The notes: a model not told the origin generated them from the sequence alone. Numbered from the stretch's first letter, positions 1 to 8,706 are shown. The stretch: DNA of 64,000 nucleotides from Salinivirgaceae bacterium (GCA_017474765.1 JAFVGW010000029.1:1-64000); one strand, 5' to 3'. Made by a program: numbers and translations.

Positions 1-1934
1 ATGCCGCTCTGCTGCGTGCCTTCAATGTCGCCTGGGCCGCGCAGTTTCAGGTCGGCTTCGGCAATCACAAAGCCGTCGTTGGTCTCGACCATCGTCTGGA
101 TGCGCTTGCGGCCTTCGGTGGTCAGGCGGTCGCCAGTCATCAGAATGCAGTACGACTGGTCGGCTCCGCGGCCCACGCGCCCGCGCAACTGGTGCAACTG
201 GCTCAGGCCGAACCGCTCGGCGTTCTCAATCACCATCACCGATGCGTTGGGCACGTTCACGCCAACTTCAATCACCGTGGTGGCTATCATTATATTGGTG
301 ATGCCTTTGGCAAAATAGGTCATCGATTTCTCTTTCTCGGCCGACGGCATCTGCCCGTGGACAACGCTGATGGCGTAGTCGGGCGGGGGAAAGGCGCGCG
401 ATATGCTCTCGACGCCGTCTTCAAGGTATTTCAAATCAGACGCTTTCGGCTCGCTGATGAGCGGATAGACGATGTAAACCTGCCGTCCCTGCCTGAGTTG
501 CTCACGCAGGAATCCGAACATCTGCAAACGCCGCGAATCGTTGTAGTGTATGGTCTTGACGGGTTTGCGGCCTGGCGGCAGCTCGTCGATTACCGACACG
601 TCCAAATCGCCGTAGAGCGTCATCGCCAACGTGCGCGGAATAGGGGTGGCGGTCATCACCAAAACGTGCGGCGGAATGCTGTTTTTCGACCACAGACGCG
701 CCCGCTGCGCCACGCCAAAACGGTGCTGCTCATCGATTACGACAAGCCCTAAATTATTGAAAACCACGCGGTCTTCAATCAGCGCGTGCGTGCCGATGAG
801 AATCTTCAACTGGCCGCTGGCAAGGTCGGCAAGCAGTTGGGTACGGGTGGATTGCTTTGTCGAACCCGTCAGCAGCGCCACATCGATGCCCATCGGCGCA
901 AGCATCTCGCAGAACGATTTGTAGTGCTGCTGCGCGAGAATCTCGGTGGGGGCCATCAGGCAGGCCTGGAAGCCGTTGTCCATCGACAACAGCATCGACA
1001 TCAGCGCCACCAACGTCTTGCCGCTGCCCACGTCGCCCTGTAGCAGACGGTTCATCTGCAGGCCCGTGTTGGTGTCGCGGCGTATCTCGCGCAGAACGCG
1101 CTTCTGGGCGTTGGTCAGACTGAAGGGCAGATGGTTGTTGTAGAAATCGTTGAAAAAATGGCCCACAACTTCGAATCGATGCCCGCCATTGGCTCGCGCA
1201 CGTATCTTTTTGAGTCTTAATAGTTTGAGTTGGATATAAAATAGTTCTTCAAATTTGAGCCGCAACTGTGCCCGCTGCAAATCGTGCTGGTTTTTAGGCA
1301 GATGAATATCGCGCAAAGCGGTTGTCAGGTTTGGCAGATTGAGTTTTTCGAGCAGTTGGCGCGGCAGCGTTTCAGGAATGGCCACGTTCTTAATCGCTTC
1401 GTGCAGATTGATTTGCAGCTGGTGGATGGTTTTCGACGTAACCATCTTGGTTTTCATCTTTTCCGAAGTGTTGTAGAGCGGCTGCAGCGAGTACTCGGGC
1501 TTGGCCTGGTATTTGGCCATATCTTCAATCTCGGGGTGGACAAAATTCAACTGGTGGTTGAATTCCGTCGGCTTGCCGAAAACCACATATTCGGCCCCGA
1601 CCTTGAATCGGTCTTTAATCCACTTGATGCCCTTGAACCAAACCAACGGCAGGGCGGCGGTCTCATCGGCGAACCACGCCACAAAGCGCTGGTTGCGGCC
1701 TTCGCCCACGAGTTCGGTCTTGGTGATTCGGCCTTTCACCAGAATCAGCCCCAAATCTTCGTTTATCGAGTTGATGGTGTAGAAGCGCGTGCGGTCAAGA
1801 TAACGGTAGGGGAAATAGTAGAGCAGGTCGGCGTAGGTTTTCACGCCCAACTCATCGGCAAGCGTCAGCGCCCGCTGCGGGCCGACGCCCTTCAGGTACA
1901 TTATGTCAGTGTCGAGTATGTTTTGTGCCGCCAT
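1..1934 (-). CDS. recG: ATP-dependent DNA helicase RecG (3' end cut by window)
   Basis: RecG remodels stalled replication forks and Holliday junctions by moving on branched DNA in the cytosol. The reading frame starts at the ATG read from 1934 (MAAQNILDTDIMYLKGVGP), a typical RecG start with the helix-hairpin-like phrase LKGVGP. An N-terminal wedge/OB region is followed by a Walker A (GDVGSGKT, near residue 300), DEQH (near residue 400), the TATPIPRTL motif and the C-terminal motif LKLRGPGDIEGTQQSG, which lies at the very edge of the window. About 644 codons are visible. RecG is usually near 690-700 residues, so only the last 50-60 are missing. Identification is from conserved motifs and order. 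No sign of breakage inside the visible part. Confidence 0.96.
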   Translation of the reverse strand, partial: MAAQNILDTDIMYLKGVGPQRALTLADELGVKTYADLLYYFPYRYLDRTRFYTINSINEDLGLILVKGRITKTELVGEGRNQRFVAWFADETAALPLVWFKGIKWIKDRFKVGAEYVVFGKPTEFNHQLNFVHPEIEDMAKYQAKPEYSLQPLYNTSEKMKTKMVTSKTIHQLQINLHEAIKNVAIPETLPRQLLEKLNLPNLTTALRDIHLPKNQHDLQRAQLRLKFEELFYIQLKLLRLKKIRARANGGHRFEVVGHFFNDFYNNHLPFSLTNAQKRVLREIRRDTNTGLQMNRLLQGDVGSGKTLVALMSMLLSMDNGFQACLMAPTEILAQQHYKSFCEMLAPMGIDVALLTGSTKQSTRTQLLADLASGQLKILIGTHALIEDRVVFNNLGLVVIDEQHRFGVAQRARLWSKNSIPPHVLVMTATPIPRTLAMTLYGDLDVSVIDELPPGRKPVKTIHYNDSRRLQMFGFLREQLRQGRQVYIVYPLISEPKASDLKYLEDGVESISRAFPPPDYAISVVHGQMPSAEKEKSMTYFAKGITNIMIATTVIEVGVNVPNASVMVIENAERFGLSQLHQLRGRVGRGADQSYCILMTGDRLTTEGRKRIQTMVETNDGFVIAEADLKLRGPGDIEGTQQSG

Positions 1935-1989
1935 ATCTGCAAATTTTGCGTAAAATAAGAGAAAAATGTTTTACGGAGAAAAGAGTTTG

Positions 1990-2190
1990 GACAATGAGTA
2001 ATGTTTAATGATTAATGATTAATGTATAAAGTGTAATGAGTATGACTAATGCCTAGTGCCTAATGAGTAATGAGTAATGAGTATGACTAATGCCTAGTGC
2101 CTAATGAGTAATGAGTAATGAGTATGACTAATGCCTAGTGCCTAATGAGTAATGAGTATGCCTAACACCTAACACCCAACACCCAACACC
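1990..2190. repeat. Intergenic tandem repeat, 41-bp period
   Basis: A unit that begins TATGACTAATGCCTAGTGCC starts at 2041, 2082 and 2123, so the period is exactly 41 bp. The third copy is shorter, and the array runs into CCTAACACC/CCCAACACC phrases to 2190. The flank at 1990-2040 carries looser versions (TAATGATTAATG). The same words recur in other gaps of this window. No open reading frame, no spacer structure. Confidence 0.85.
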
Positions 2191-2195
2191 ACACA

Positions 2196-3263
2196 TTACC
2201 TTCCAGTGATAGTCTCTGATTTCCAGCCTGTTTCGCGGGCGCGGGCAAAGTTGCGCAGGGCGGCTTCCTTGCTTGTGTTGGCGTAGCAGTACTCGCATTG
2301 GTGGGGGCAGGTATTGTACTCGCCAATGTCTTTGCTCATTATGCAGCCGCAGGCGGGGCGCTGACCTTTGTCGCGGTTGTCCTTGCGTTTTATGGCATAC
2401 AGATTATTATTGATAATCAGAGCGTTCTGCGGTAGCGGCTCGGTGCCGAAAAGCGAAATCTCGCGTGTTTTGATTTCCACACCCAGAAAGTCCATCAGCG
2501 CTTTGTCGTGGTGGGCAAAACGAATCATCAGGTCATCATCGACGCAGCGGTTGTGACGAATGCCATATTGCTCAATATCAATCTTTTCGCCGCAGGTGGC
2601 GAGTTGGTAACCCCAACGTTTGTTGAGTTCCGACAGTTGGCGCGCGAATTGGTCCATCTGCTCAACGGTCCACTCGGAATAGTTCACGCGGTTGCGCTCA
2701 AGGTTGGCCTTCACCTTTTTGTAGAGCGCAATGTCGGCAAAACTGAAAACAAGTTTTTCGGCATAGCCATTGATTTGATTGCCAATGTGTTCGATTTCCT
2801 GCAAAAGCGTTTCCGTCGTGATTCTGTCGGTGAGAATGAGCGGGTCGAAGCGCCAGACGACGCGGCCTTTGCCCAAGGTGTCAACCAGCCTTCGGAAGGT
2901 GTCGATACGGTGGGCAAGGGGCGGCACACCGCGCTCAAGCCCTTCGGTTTCGTAGTCGTTCAGCGTGAATTGAATGTAGCAGTCGATATTGAGTTCCTTC
3001 AGATAATCAATGTGTTGCAGCAGCGGCTCGGGGTTCTTCGACCAAAAGACAATGAACCGCGTGTTTTGGTACGACACAAAACTCTGCGCGCCGTTGAACG
3101 GGTTGGTCCACGCCGAGTAGCCGACCTTGAGCCTGTGAAAGAACCAGTCGGCGTAGAATGCGGGAATGTCGGTCGAGCGGCTTGCCGAGACAATCACAGG
3201 TGCTTGTGCTTCGGCTGCGGTGCCGTTCTCGCGTTCGATTCGTATCTTATTCCATTGTGCCAT
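2196..3263 (-). CDS. DUF1848 family protein with C-terminal radical-SAM-type cysteine motif
   Basis: A 355-residue protein recognised as DUF1848 by its start region (VIVSASRSTDIPAFYADWF), the phrase FIVFWSKNPEPLL and its C-terminal cysteines. Near the C-terminus Cys319, Cys323 and Cys326 form CPHQCEYC, a CX3CX2C spacing like that of radical SAM enzymes. A further CGC pair lies at 305-307. In true radical SAM enzymes the motif is N-terminal, so this family looks permuted. The substrate is unknown. A likely Fe-S enzyme of the cytosol is inference. The gene stands alone, with its own -7 box 40 bp upstream and repeat DNA downstream. Confidence 0.85.
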   Translation of the reverse strand: MAQWNKIRIERENGTAAEAQAPVIVSASRSTDIPAFYADWFFHRLKVGYSAWTNPFNGAQSFVSYQNTRFIVFWSKNPEPLLQHIDYLKELNIDCYIQFTLNDYETEGLERGVPPLAHRIDTFRRLVDTLGKGRVVWRFDPLILTDRITTETLLQEIEHIGNQINGYAEKLVFSFADIALYKKVKANLERNRVNYSEWTVEQMDQFARQLSELNKRWGYQLATCGEKIDIEQYGIRHNRCVDDDLMIRFAHHDKALMDFLGVEIKTREISLFGTEPLPQNALIINNNLYAIKRKDNRDKGQRPACGCIMSKDIGEYNTCPHQCEYCYANTSKEAALRNFARARETGWKSETITGR

Positions 3264-3302
3264 AGCGGTTTGTTGTCGGTTTTGTCAAATGTCCGCAACA
3301 GT

Positions 3303-3310
3303 CAAAGGTA
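3303..3310 (-). promoter_or_regulatory. Bacteroidota -7 box for the DUF1848 gene
   Basis: On the minus strand this reads TACCTTTG, a match to TAnnTTTG, about 40 bp before the start codon at 3263. No convincing -33 TTG was found at the usual spacing. Confidence 0.5.
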
Positions 3311-3367
3311 ATTAAAAAAGCAAGTGCAGAGCATTTGCAAAGTGTTTTTAGTCGCTCAATCTATCTT

Positions 3368-3476
3368 CCGAAAATCTGCATTTTTGCTAAAAATAACGTC
3401 CAAAAATCTGCATTTCTTTCAAAAATAACGTCCGAAAATCTGCATTTTTGCTAAAAATAACGTCCAAAAATCTGCA
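3368..3476. repeat. 32-bp tandem repeat upstream of an AAA/DUF4143 ATPase
   Basis: Three complete 32-bp units start at 3368, 3400 and 3432, followed by a 13-bp partial copy at 3464-3476. Each begins CCGAAAATCTGCATTT or CCAAAAATCTGCATTT and ends AAAAATAACGT. Units 1 and 3 are identical, and unit 2 differs mainly in the middle. Each unit contains AAAAT and ATTTT as short inverted halves. The array ends 10 bp before the promoter box of the next gene, so it is placed where a regulator or UP-like element could act. Confidence 0.85.
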
Positions 3477-3486
3477 AAATGTTTTT

Positions 3487-3494
3487 TATCTTTG
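3487..3494 (+). promoter_or_regulatory. Bacteroidota -7 promoter box
   Basis: TATCTTTG fits TAnnTTTG. It lies 24 bp before the ATG at 3519 and decides the start of that gene, because any start codon near 3492 would fall inside the promoter. Confidence 0.7.
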
Positions 3495-3518
3495 CGGCAA
3501 TCAAATGATTATGAGATT

Positions 3519-4817
3519 ATGTTGAAACGCAAATATACCGAATATCTGAAACAATGGAAAGCGACCAAGCAAAAGGAGTGTCTTTTGGTGTGTGGGGCGC
3601 GGCAAATCGGCAAAACGTTCATTATCGAAGATTTTGCACGGAATAACTATGAGTCGTTTGTTGAACTCAACTTTGAGCAGTTTCCTGCGCTGAAATCGGC
3701 ATTTGATGGCGAACTGACTGTGGCAGAGATGATTAAACGTATTTCGGTTTTCATTCCGTCGGCCCGATTCATACCGCATAAAACACTGATATTCTTCGAT
3801 GAAATTCAGTCTTGTCCGCAAGCCCGTACGTCGCTGAAATTTTGGGCTCTCGACGACTCTTACGACGTGATTGCGTCAGGCTCGCTGTTGGGCGTAAACT
3901 ATAAGGCCGTGTCTTCGTTCCCTGTGGGATATGAGAGGCAAGTGAATATGTACTCGCTTGATTTTGAAGAATATCTGTGGGCCGTCGGTCTGTCCGACGA
4001 CGTAATAAGTTCGCTTCGAGAGCATTTTATCAACAGAAGCAAAATCGATGATGCGATTCACATTAAAATGATGGAGTATCTTCGTGAATATATGGTAGTT
4101 GGCGGAATGCCAGCGGTCGTCAGCCAGTTTGTCGCCACAAAAAATTTCGGCATTGTTCAGCAAGAGCAAGAGAAAATTATTGCCGCATACCTGAATGACA
4201 TAGCCAAATATGCCGAATCGGCAGACCGCGTAAAGGCTCGGGGTTGTTTCCTTTCGGTTCCGCGACAGTTGGCCAAGGATAACACAAAGTTCCAATATTC
4301 GGTGGTGGAGCACAACGGCACGGCGCGAAAGTTTGGAAATTCGCTCGATTGGCTTCGCGATGCGGGCATTGTGGCCTATTGCTACAATCTGTCCACCTTG
4401 CAGTTCCCGCTGTCGGCATACGTCCGCGACGACCAGTTCCGTATCTACTTGACTGACATTGGCCTTTTGGTTTCGATGTACGGATTTGAGATGAAAGCCG
4501 CATTGCTGACCGACGCGTTGAGCGGGCCAGCCAAAGGCGGAATTTTCGAGAATCTGATGGCGGATATTCTGCACAAGAAAAAACTGCCACTATATTTCTA
4601 CAAGAAAGACGATTCGTCGATGGAGATTGAGTTTGTGCTGACACAAGACGCCAAACCGTTGCCGATTGAAGTGAAATCGAAAAAAGGCCGAACACAGTCG
4701 CTCAATACAGCACTTACGTGGAGCGGGATAGAGCAGGGCTACAAATTCGGCAACTATAACGTTGGTGTCGATGGCAAGAAGGTGACAATGCCGATTTATA
4801 TGGCGATGTTTTTATAA
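3519..4817 (+). CDS. AAA family ATPase with C-terminal DUF4143 domain
   Basis: A 432-residue member of the AAA_14/DUF4143 ATPases, common in anaerobes and of unknown cellular role. Visible motifs are Walker A GARQIGKT (26-33) and Walker B LIFFDE (90-95), followed by a sensor-like VIASGSLLG. The C-terminal part has EIEFVL and IEVKSKKG (369-388), the E...ExK pattern of a PD-(D/E)XK nuclease-like fold, typical of DUF4143. The ATG at 3519 is preferred over an upstream TTG because a promoter box occupies 3487-3494. The gene is monocistronic and preceded by a 32-bp tandem repeat, which may regulate it. Some relatives are found near toxin-antitoxin loci, but nothing here fixes a function. Confidence 0.88.
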   Translation: MLKRKYTEYLKQWKATKQKECLLVCGARQIGKTFIIEDFARNNYESFVELNFEQFPALKSAFDGELTVAEMIKRISVFIPSARFIPHKTLIFFDEIQSCPQARTSLKFWALDDSYDVIASGSLLGVNYKAVSSFPVGYERQVNMYSLDFEEYLWAVGLSDDVISSLREHFINRSKIDDAIHIKMMEYLREYMVVGGMPAVVSQFVATKNFGIVQQEQEKIIAAYLNDIAKYAESADRVKARGCFLSVPRQLAKDNTKFQYSVVEHNGTARKFGNSLDWLRDAGIVAYCYNLSTLQFPLSAYVRDDQFRIYLTDIGLLVSMYGFEMKAALLTDALSGPAKGGIFENLMADILHKKKLPLYFYKKDDSSMEIEFVLTQDAKPLPIEVKSKKGRTQSLNTALTWSGIEQGYKFGNYNVGVDGKKVTMPIYMAMFL

Positions 4818-4895
4818 ATAATGCACCGTCTTCAATGATTATATACGCAAACATTATTTCATATAATGCGTATTATCCTTTAAAACAGAACTCTT

Positions 4896-5018
4896 ATGTT
4901 GATGTCAATCTTACTTGTTGCTATTTTTTTCTTCGCACTTTGGCTGTGTATGGGTTGGGCTGACGAAGAAACAAAGAAAAAACACGATTGGTGGGATGAA
5001 TGGTTCGGAGGTAAATAG
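4896..5018 (+). CDS. 40-residue small membrane protein
   Basis: An ATG at 4896 opens a 40-codon frame. It encodes a hydrophobic segment (MLMSILLVAIFFFALWLCMG) followed by a charged, tryptophan-rich tail (KKKHDWWDEWFGGK). The layout is one N-terminal transmembrane helix with a short soluble tail. It lies 35 bp before the LRR/WG gene on the same strand, so the two may be cotranscribed. No family recognised. Coding status rests on the clean membrane-protein pattern and is moderate. Confidence 0.5.
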   Translation: MLMSILLVAIFFFALWLCMGWADEETKKKHDWWDEWFGGK

Positions 5019-5053
5019 TTGCGTTTTAAATGTTGTGGTAGATGGATTATGCT

Positions 5054-6886
5054 ATGAAAACATACATTTATAATGTAGGCGAGGAACCATTTGATAAATG
5101 GATGTCTACGCACGCTGATTGTGAGAAACTGATTCTGAAAGGCTGTATTTCAATAATATATGACAGCGATGATTTGGAGTATTACAATAAAATAATAAAG
5201 GGCGTCAATTTGAAACAGATTGATATTAACGATTTGTATATTAGAGTGTTACCAGAAGAAGGCGATGAGTATGGTGATGGTGAAATATATGATTTTTATG
5301 AGAGTGAAATAACAGGACCAAGTGCTTGGTCGTGGTGGTGCGAGAGAACGGGCATACTTCAGCGACTTGTTGTAAATCGCGAATATGGAAGTTGTTTCAT
5401 TTTCGAGGATAAAATGGTTCTGACTGCCGACCGAAAAGTAATTGTATATTGTTCAGAATCAAATATAGCCGTCATTCCCGATACGATAGAGATTATTGGT
5501 AAATATGCTTTTTACAATGCAAGTATATGGGAACTTGTCATACCTGAATCTGTGAAATTGGTTGATACAGCCGCATTTTATGAGAATGTCATTCGCAATT
5601 ATCATATTCCTCATTCAATAAAACGTATTGCGCGTTATGCGTTTTACTATGCAGAAGATTCTATAGAAATACCTGAAGGCGTTGAAATCATTGAAGATTT
5701 TGCATTTGCAGATATAAAACATATCATACTACCTTCGACATTGAGGGAAATCGGTAAGTATTTTTTCCAAGACGAAGACAACGATTGTTCAATTCCCCGT
5801 ATAGATGTAGCAGAGAACAATCCATATTTCTATTCAGATAAAGGCACATTGTATTTAAGGGGTGAGAAAGAACCATATTTGAGAGATATTTATGTAGAAC
5901 CAATACCGCCACAATTGCTTATATGGCCCAAGCCTGAAAATTTGAAACACGAATATACAATTGAAGAATTGGCTGCTGATTATCCGCCATATAATTTCCG
6001 TCCGATAAATTCAGAGAAAACTCTTTTTTGGATTTATGAAGGGGAAAAAGGGCTCGTTAACATTATTGACCGATACAAAAACAAATATTTTAATCCCGCA
6101 TTGGTTAATGACATTCGGTTTATTATTGACAAAGCGGTTTTAGTTATTACTGGAAGTTATGTTCACAGACATATTTACAGTTCTGATTTAAAAGAGTTAT
6201 TAATCGAGGATGATAGAATTTATGATTTTGATTCAGAAGGTAGGGTTTATTTGCAAGACGATTTTGAAACGACCGAAGCGGATGAACCAAACCCAATAGA
6301 AAGGATTCTTGTTCCATACAAGACTAAACAATGGTGTGTTGATTATCAAGGAAATGAGTTGCTGAAACAAAAGTATGATAGGTTGGAAGTTTTTTCAAGC
6401 GAAGGAATAGCGCCAGCCAAGAAGAATAGAAAGTGGGGAATGATTAATCTAAGCGAGGATATAGTTATCCCGTTTGAATACAGTGGAATGGAGAATTTTG
6501 ATGATAAGGGTATGGCTTTGGCCAAAAAGGGAAAGAAATTTGGTTATATCGACCGTAATAACAATGTGATAATACCATTTTTGTATTGGTCTATTTATCG
6601 TAGGTTCAATAAAAATGACATATGCTATGCACTTATTGATATAAATAATGGATGTTTCATTGACAGGCATAATAACGTATTGGGCTATTCTTATAAGTAT
6701 AAGAAAAAACTTGAAGGCATTCACGAAAAAGGTTTCCACTTGTTTAAAAAGGGTAATCGGTATGGCTATTGTCGACAATTCGCTGCAGATTTTTCGGGAT
6801 GTATCTATCTGGATATAAAAGTGATAAATGATATGGTTCTTATGGTTACGGAAAACGGAATTAATTATTATGAGGTGGAGTATTAA
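5054..6886 (+). CDS. Leucine-rich-repeat (BspA type) and WG-repeat protein
   Basis: About 610 residues from the ATG at 5054 (MKTYIYNVG); an ATG four codons earlier is also possible. Roughly residues 130-235 carry LRR_5/BspA-like repeats (IAVIPDTIEIIGKYAFYNAS, IPEGVEIIEDFAFADI, LPSTLREIGKYFF). Residues about 425-600 carry WG repeats (YDRLEVFSSEGIAPAKKNRK, then WGMINLSEDIVIPFEYSG, FGYIDRNNNVIIPF). No signal peptide or membrane helix is visible, so it is probably cytoplasmic, unlike exported BspA proteins. The gene is noticeably AT-richer than its neighbours, which suggests transfer. Both repeat types are protein-interaction scaffolds. The partner is unknown. Confidence 0.8.
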   Translation: MKTYIYNVGEEPFDKWMSTHADCEKLILKGCISIIYDSDDLEYYNKIIKGVNLKQIDINDLYIRVLPEEGDEYGDGEIYDFYESEITGPSAWSWWCERTGILQRLVVNREYGSCFIFEDKMVLTADRKVIVYCSESNIAVIPDTIEIIGKYAFYNASIWELVIPESVKLVDTAAFYENVIRNYHIPHSIKRIARYAFYYAEDSIEIPEGVEIIEDFAFADIKHIILPSTLREIGKYFFQDEDNDCSIPRIDVAENNPYFYSDKGTLYLRGEKEPYLRDIYVEPIPPQLLIWPKPENLKHEYTIEELAADYPPYNFRPINSEKTLFWIYEGEKGLVNIIDRYKNKYFNPALVNDIRFIIDKAVLVITGSYVHRHIYSSDLKELLIEDDRIYDFDSEGRVYLQDDFETTEADEPNPIERILVPYKTKQWCVDYQGNELLKQKYDRLEVFSSEGIAPAKKNRKWGMINLSEDIVIPFEYSGMENFDDKGMALAKKGKKFGYIDRNNNVIIPFLYWSIYRRFNKNDICYALIDINNGCFIDRHNNVLGYSYKYKKKLEGIHEKGFHLFKKGNRYGYCRQFAADFSGCIYLDIKVINDMVLMVTENGINYYEVEY

Positions 6887-6945
6887 AAAAATCTATGAAA
6901 TACGATGTGTTTCAGGGTCATCTGTGCGAAGCGTACTCTATTTTT

Positions 6946-7293
6946 CTAACCAAACAATTCGTGGTAACTTACATAATTGTTCTCTTTTTCAACTTTTTCA
7001 ATTGTTTTAGCCAATTCTTCAGTGTCAAAAACAATTGACTTTGGAGTCCCATCTTCGAGTTTCACATTTATGGTTATGTTTTTGGGCGGAAATAGTTTCT
7101 TTGCCTTTTTCCTTGCTTCTGCAATTTCTTTTAACTCAATGGTAACGGTTCTTTCTGTTCCATCTTCAAGTTTTACTCTTATACTTGTTTCGCCAGAGGG
7201 TGCTGGAGGATTAAAAGTGTATATCAAATAAGCAATTATCAGTATGATTCCAACAATGCAAATAATCGCTTCAAATATTACATAAATAACCAT
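6946..7293 (-). CDS. Small membrane protein with a duplicated VKLEDGT motif
   Basis: About 115 residues from the ATG read at 7293 (MVIYVIFEAIICIVGIILII). A longer reading to 7392 would overlap the next gene. One N-terminal transmembrane helix is followed by a proline-containing linker and two copies of a 40-residue soluble unit: IRVKLEDGTERTVTIEL then EIAEARKKAKK, and INVKLEDGTPKSIVFDTEEL then AKTIEKVEK. Each unit is a beta-strand followed by a charged helix. No family recognised. The tail is predicted to face the cytoplasm or periplasm with no clear signal either way. It lies downstream of the MATE gene on the same strand. Confidence 0.6.
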   Translation of the reverse strand: MVIYVIFEAIICIVGIILIIAYLIYTFNPPAPSGETSIRVKLEDGTERTVTIELKEIAEARKKAKKLFPPKNITINVKLEDGTPKSIVFDTEELAKTIEKVEKENNYVSYHELFG

Positions 7294-7351
7294 TTGCTTA
7301 AATGTATTAAGATTTTGTAAAATTATGACTAAAAAATTGAATTTGAAACTC

Positions 7352-8677
7352 TTATTTATGGTTCCGCCTGTAAAGCGGAATCGCCAACCCAAACGTCAGC
7401 GCATCGGACAGTGGTTGGGCGGCGACAATGCCCATCAGGCCGTAGAAGTGCGCGCCGACAACAAGCAGCGGTAGGAAGAACAGGCCTTGGCGGGCAACAG
7501 CCACCAGCAAGGCACCAGCGGTATGGCGGGTTGTCTGTAAATACATATTGGTCAGCACAATAAAGCCGTTAAGGATGTAGGTGCAGCAGTGGAATTTCAG
7601 CACCAGGGTGCCAAGGCTTATCACATCGGCGTCGGCAACGCTGAAGAGCGACACAATGCCGTCGGCAAAGACGATTCCCGCAGCGGCAACCGCACCGCAG
7701 TAGGCCGTTGAGACGGCGACGCTGAACTTGAAGGCGCGGCTCACACGCTGATAGAGCCCCGCGCCGTAGTTGAATCCGCACACGGGTTGGAATCCCTGAC
7801 CGAAGCCCAGCAGCGCGGCCGTGGCAAACATCATTATTCGCCCCACAACCGAAAAAGCCGCCACCGCCGAATCGCCGTAATGGCTTGCGTAGTTGTTCAG
7901 GCAAATGCTCACAACGGCCATCAGGCACTGCCGCACAAGCGACGGCGAGCCACCCGCGAAAATCTCGGCGTAGCGTTCGGCCGAAGGTTTGAAATTGCCG
8001 ATTTTGAGTCGGATTCCGCCACGCAGGCCTGTCATTTTCAGCATTATGGCAAAACTCACGAATTGCGACAGGGCCGTGGCCAGGCCAGCGCCGCCAATGC
8101 CCATATCGAGCGAGAAAATGAACAGCGGGTCGAGAGCAATGTTGAGCGCGGCGCCAATCATCACGCCCACCATCGACATTGCCGCGTTGCCCTGAAAGCG
8201 CATTTGGTTGTTCATCACAAAAACGCCCGTAATGAACGGTGTTCCAGCCAGAATCCAGAAGAAATACTCTTTTGCGCGCGGCATAATGGTGGGGGTTGAG
8301 CCGAACATGGTGAGCACGGGTTCCATCAGCGCCATCCCGACGGCCGCCAGCCCCGTGGTGAGCGCAATGGCGGTGAAGAAGCCTGTCGAAGCCATTGTGG
8401 CGGCCTGTTCCGACTTCTGCGCGCCCAGAGCCCGCGATATGAAATTGCCAGAGCCGTGGCCAAAGAAGAACGAAACGGCTTGAATTATAGCCATATATGA
8501 GAAGACGATGCCCAGGGCGGCTGTTGATTGTGTGTCGATGCGGCCCACAAAATAGGTATCGACAATGTTGTAGAAAGCGCTTACGAGCATACACACCATC
8601 GACGGCACGGCAAACTCGCAAACCAGTCGGCCGACGGGTTGGGTGGTGATTTTCGTGAATTTTTCGTGCTGATTCAT
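7352..8677 (-). CDS. MATE family efflux transporter
   Basis: A 441-residue, strongly hydrophobic protein with about 12 transmembrane segments. It belongs to the MATE (multidrug and toxic compound extrusion) family, which exports cationic drugs or metabolites in exchange for Na+ or H+. Family signs are the phrase VPSMVCMLVSAFYNIVDTYF near the N-terminus, its counterpart GSPSLVRQCLMAVVSICLNNYASHYG at the start of the second half, and the length. The start is taken as MNQHEKFTKI at 8677; a longer reading would run over the promoter box at 8699-8706. It is the first gene of a minus-strand unit that may include the small membrane protein downstream. Substrate cannot be assigned. Confidence 0.9.
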   Translation of the reverse strand: MNQHEKFTKITTQPVGRLVCEFAVPSMVCMLVSAFYNIVDTYFVGRIDTQSTAALGIVFSYMAIIQAVSFFFGHGSGNFISRALGAQKSEQAATMASTGFFTAIALTTGLAAVGMALMEPVLTMFGSTPTIMPRAKEYFFWILAGTPFITGVFVMNNQMRFQGNAAMSMVGVMIGAALNIALDPLFIFSLDMGIGGAGLATALSQFVSFAIMLKMTGLRGGIRLKIGNFKPSAERYAEIFAGGSPSLVRQCLMAVVSICLNNYASHYGDSAVAAFSVVGRIMMFATAALLGFGQGFQPVCGFNYGAGLYQRVSRAFKFSVAVSTAYCGAVAAAGIVFADGIVSLFSVADADVISLGTLVLKFHCCTYILNGFIVLTNMYLQTTRHTAGALLVAVARQGLFFLPLLVVGAHFYGLMGIVAAQPLSDALTFGLAIPLYRRNHK

Positions 8678-8698
8678 CGCTTTTCTCGTTCTGCGGTG

Positions 8699-8706
8699 CA
8701 AAAATA
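8699..8706 (-). promoter_or_regulatory. Bacteroidota -7 box for the MATE gene
   Basis: Minus strand TATTTTTG matches TAnnTTTG, 22 bp before the chosen ATG at 8677. It supports that start rather than the in-frame one at 8731. Confidence 0.6.

Noticed and set aside
1284..1958. Plus-strand frame of 224 codons
   Set aside because: It is the reverse shadow of recG, whose motifs are certain.
2041..2156. CRISPR array in the 41-bp repeats
   Set aside because: Copies are contiguous without spacers, and no cas genes are near.
3368..3476. CRISPR array in the 32-bp repeats
   Set aside because: No spacers between units.
3492..3518. Longer reading of the AAA/DUF4143 gene from TTG at 3492
   Set aside because: It would begin inside the promoter box TATCTTTG at 3487-3494; the ATG at 3519 fits.
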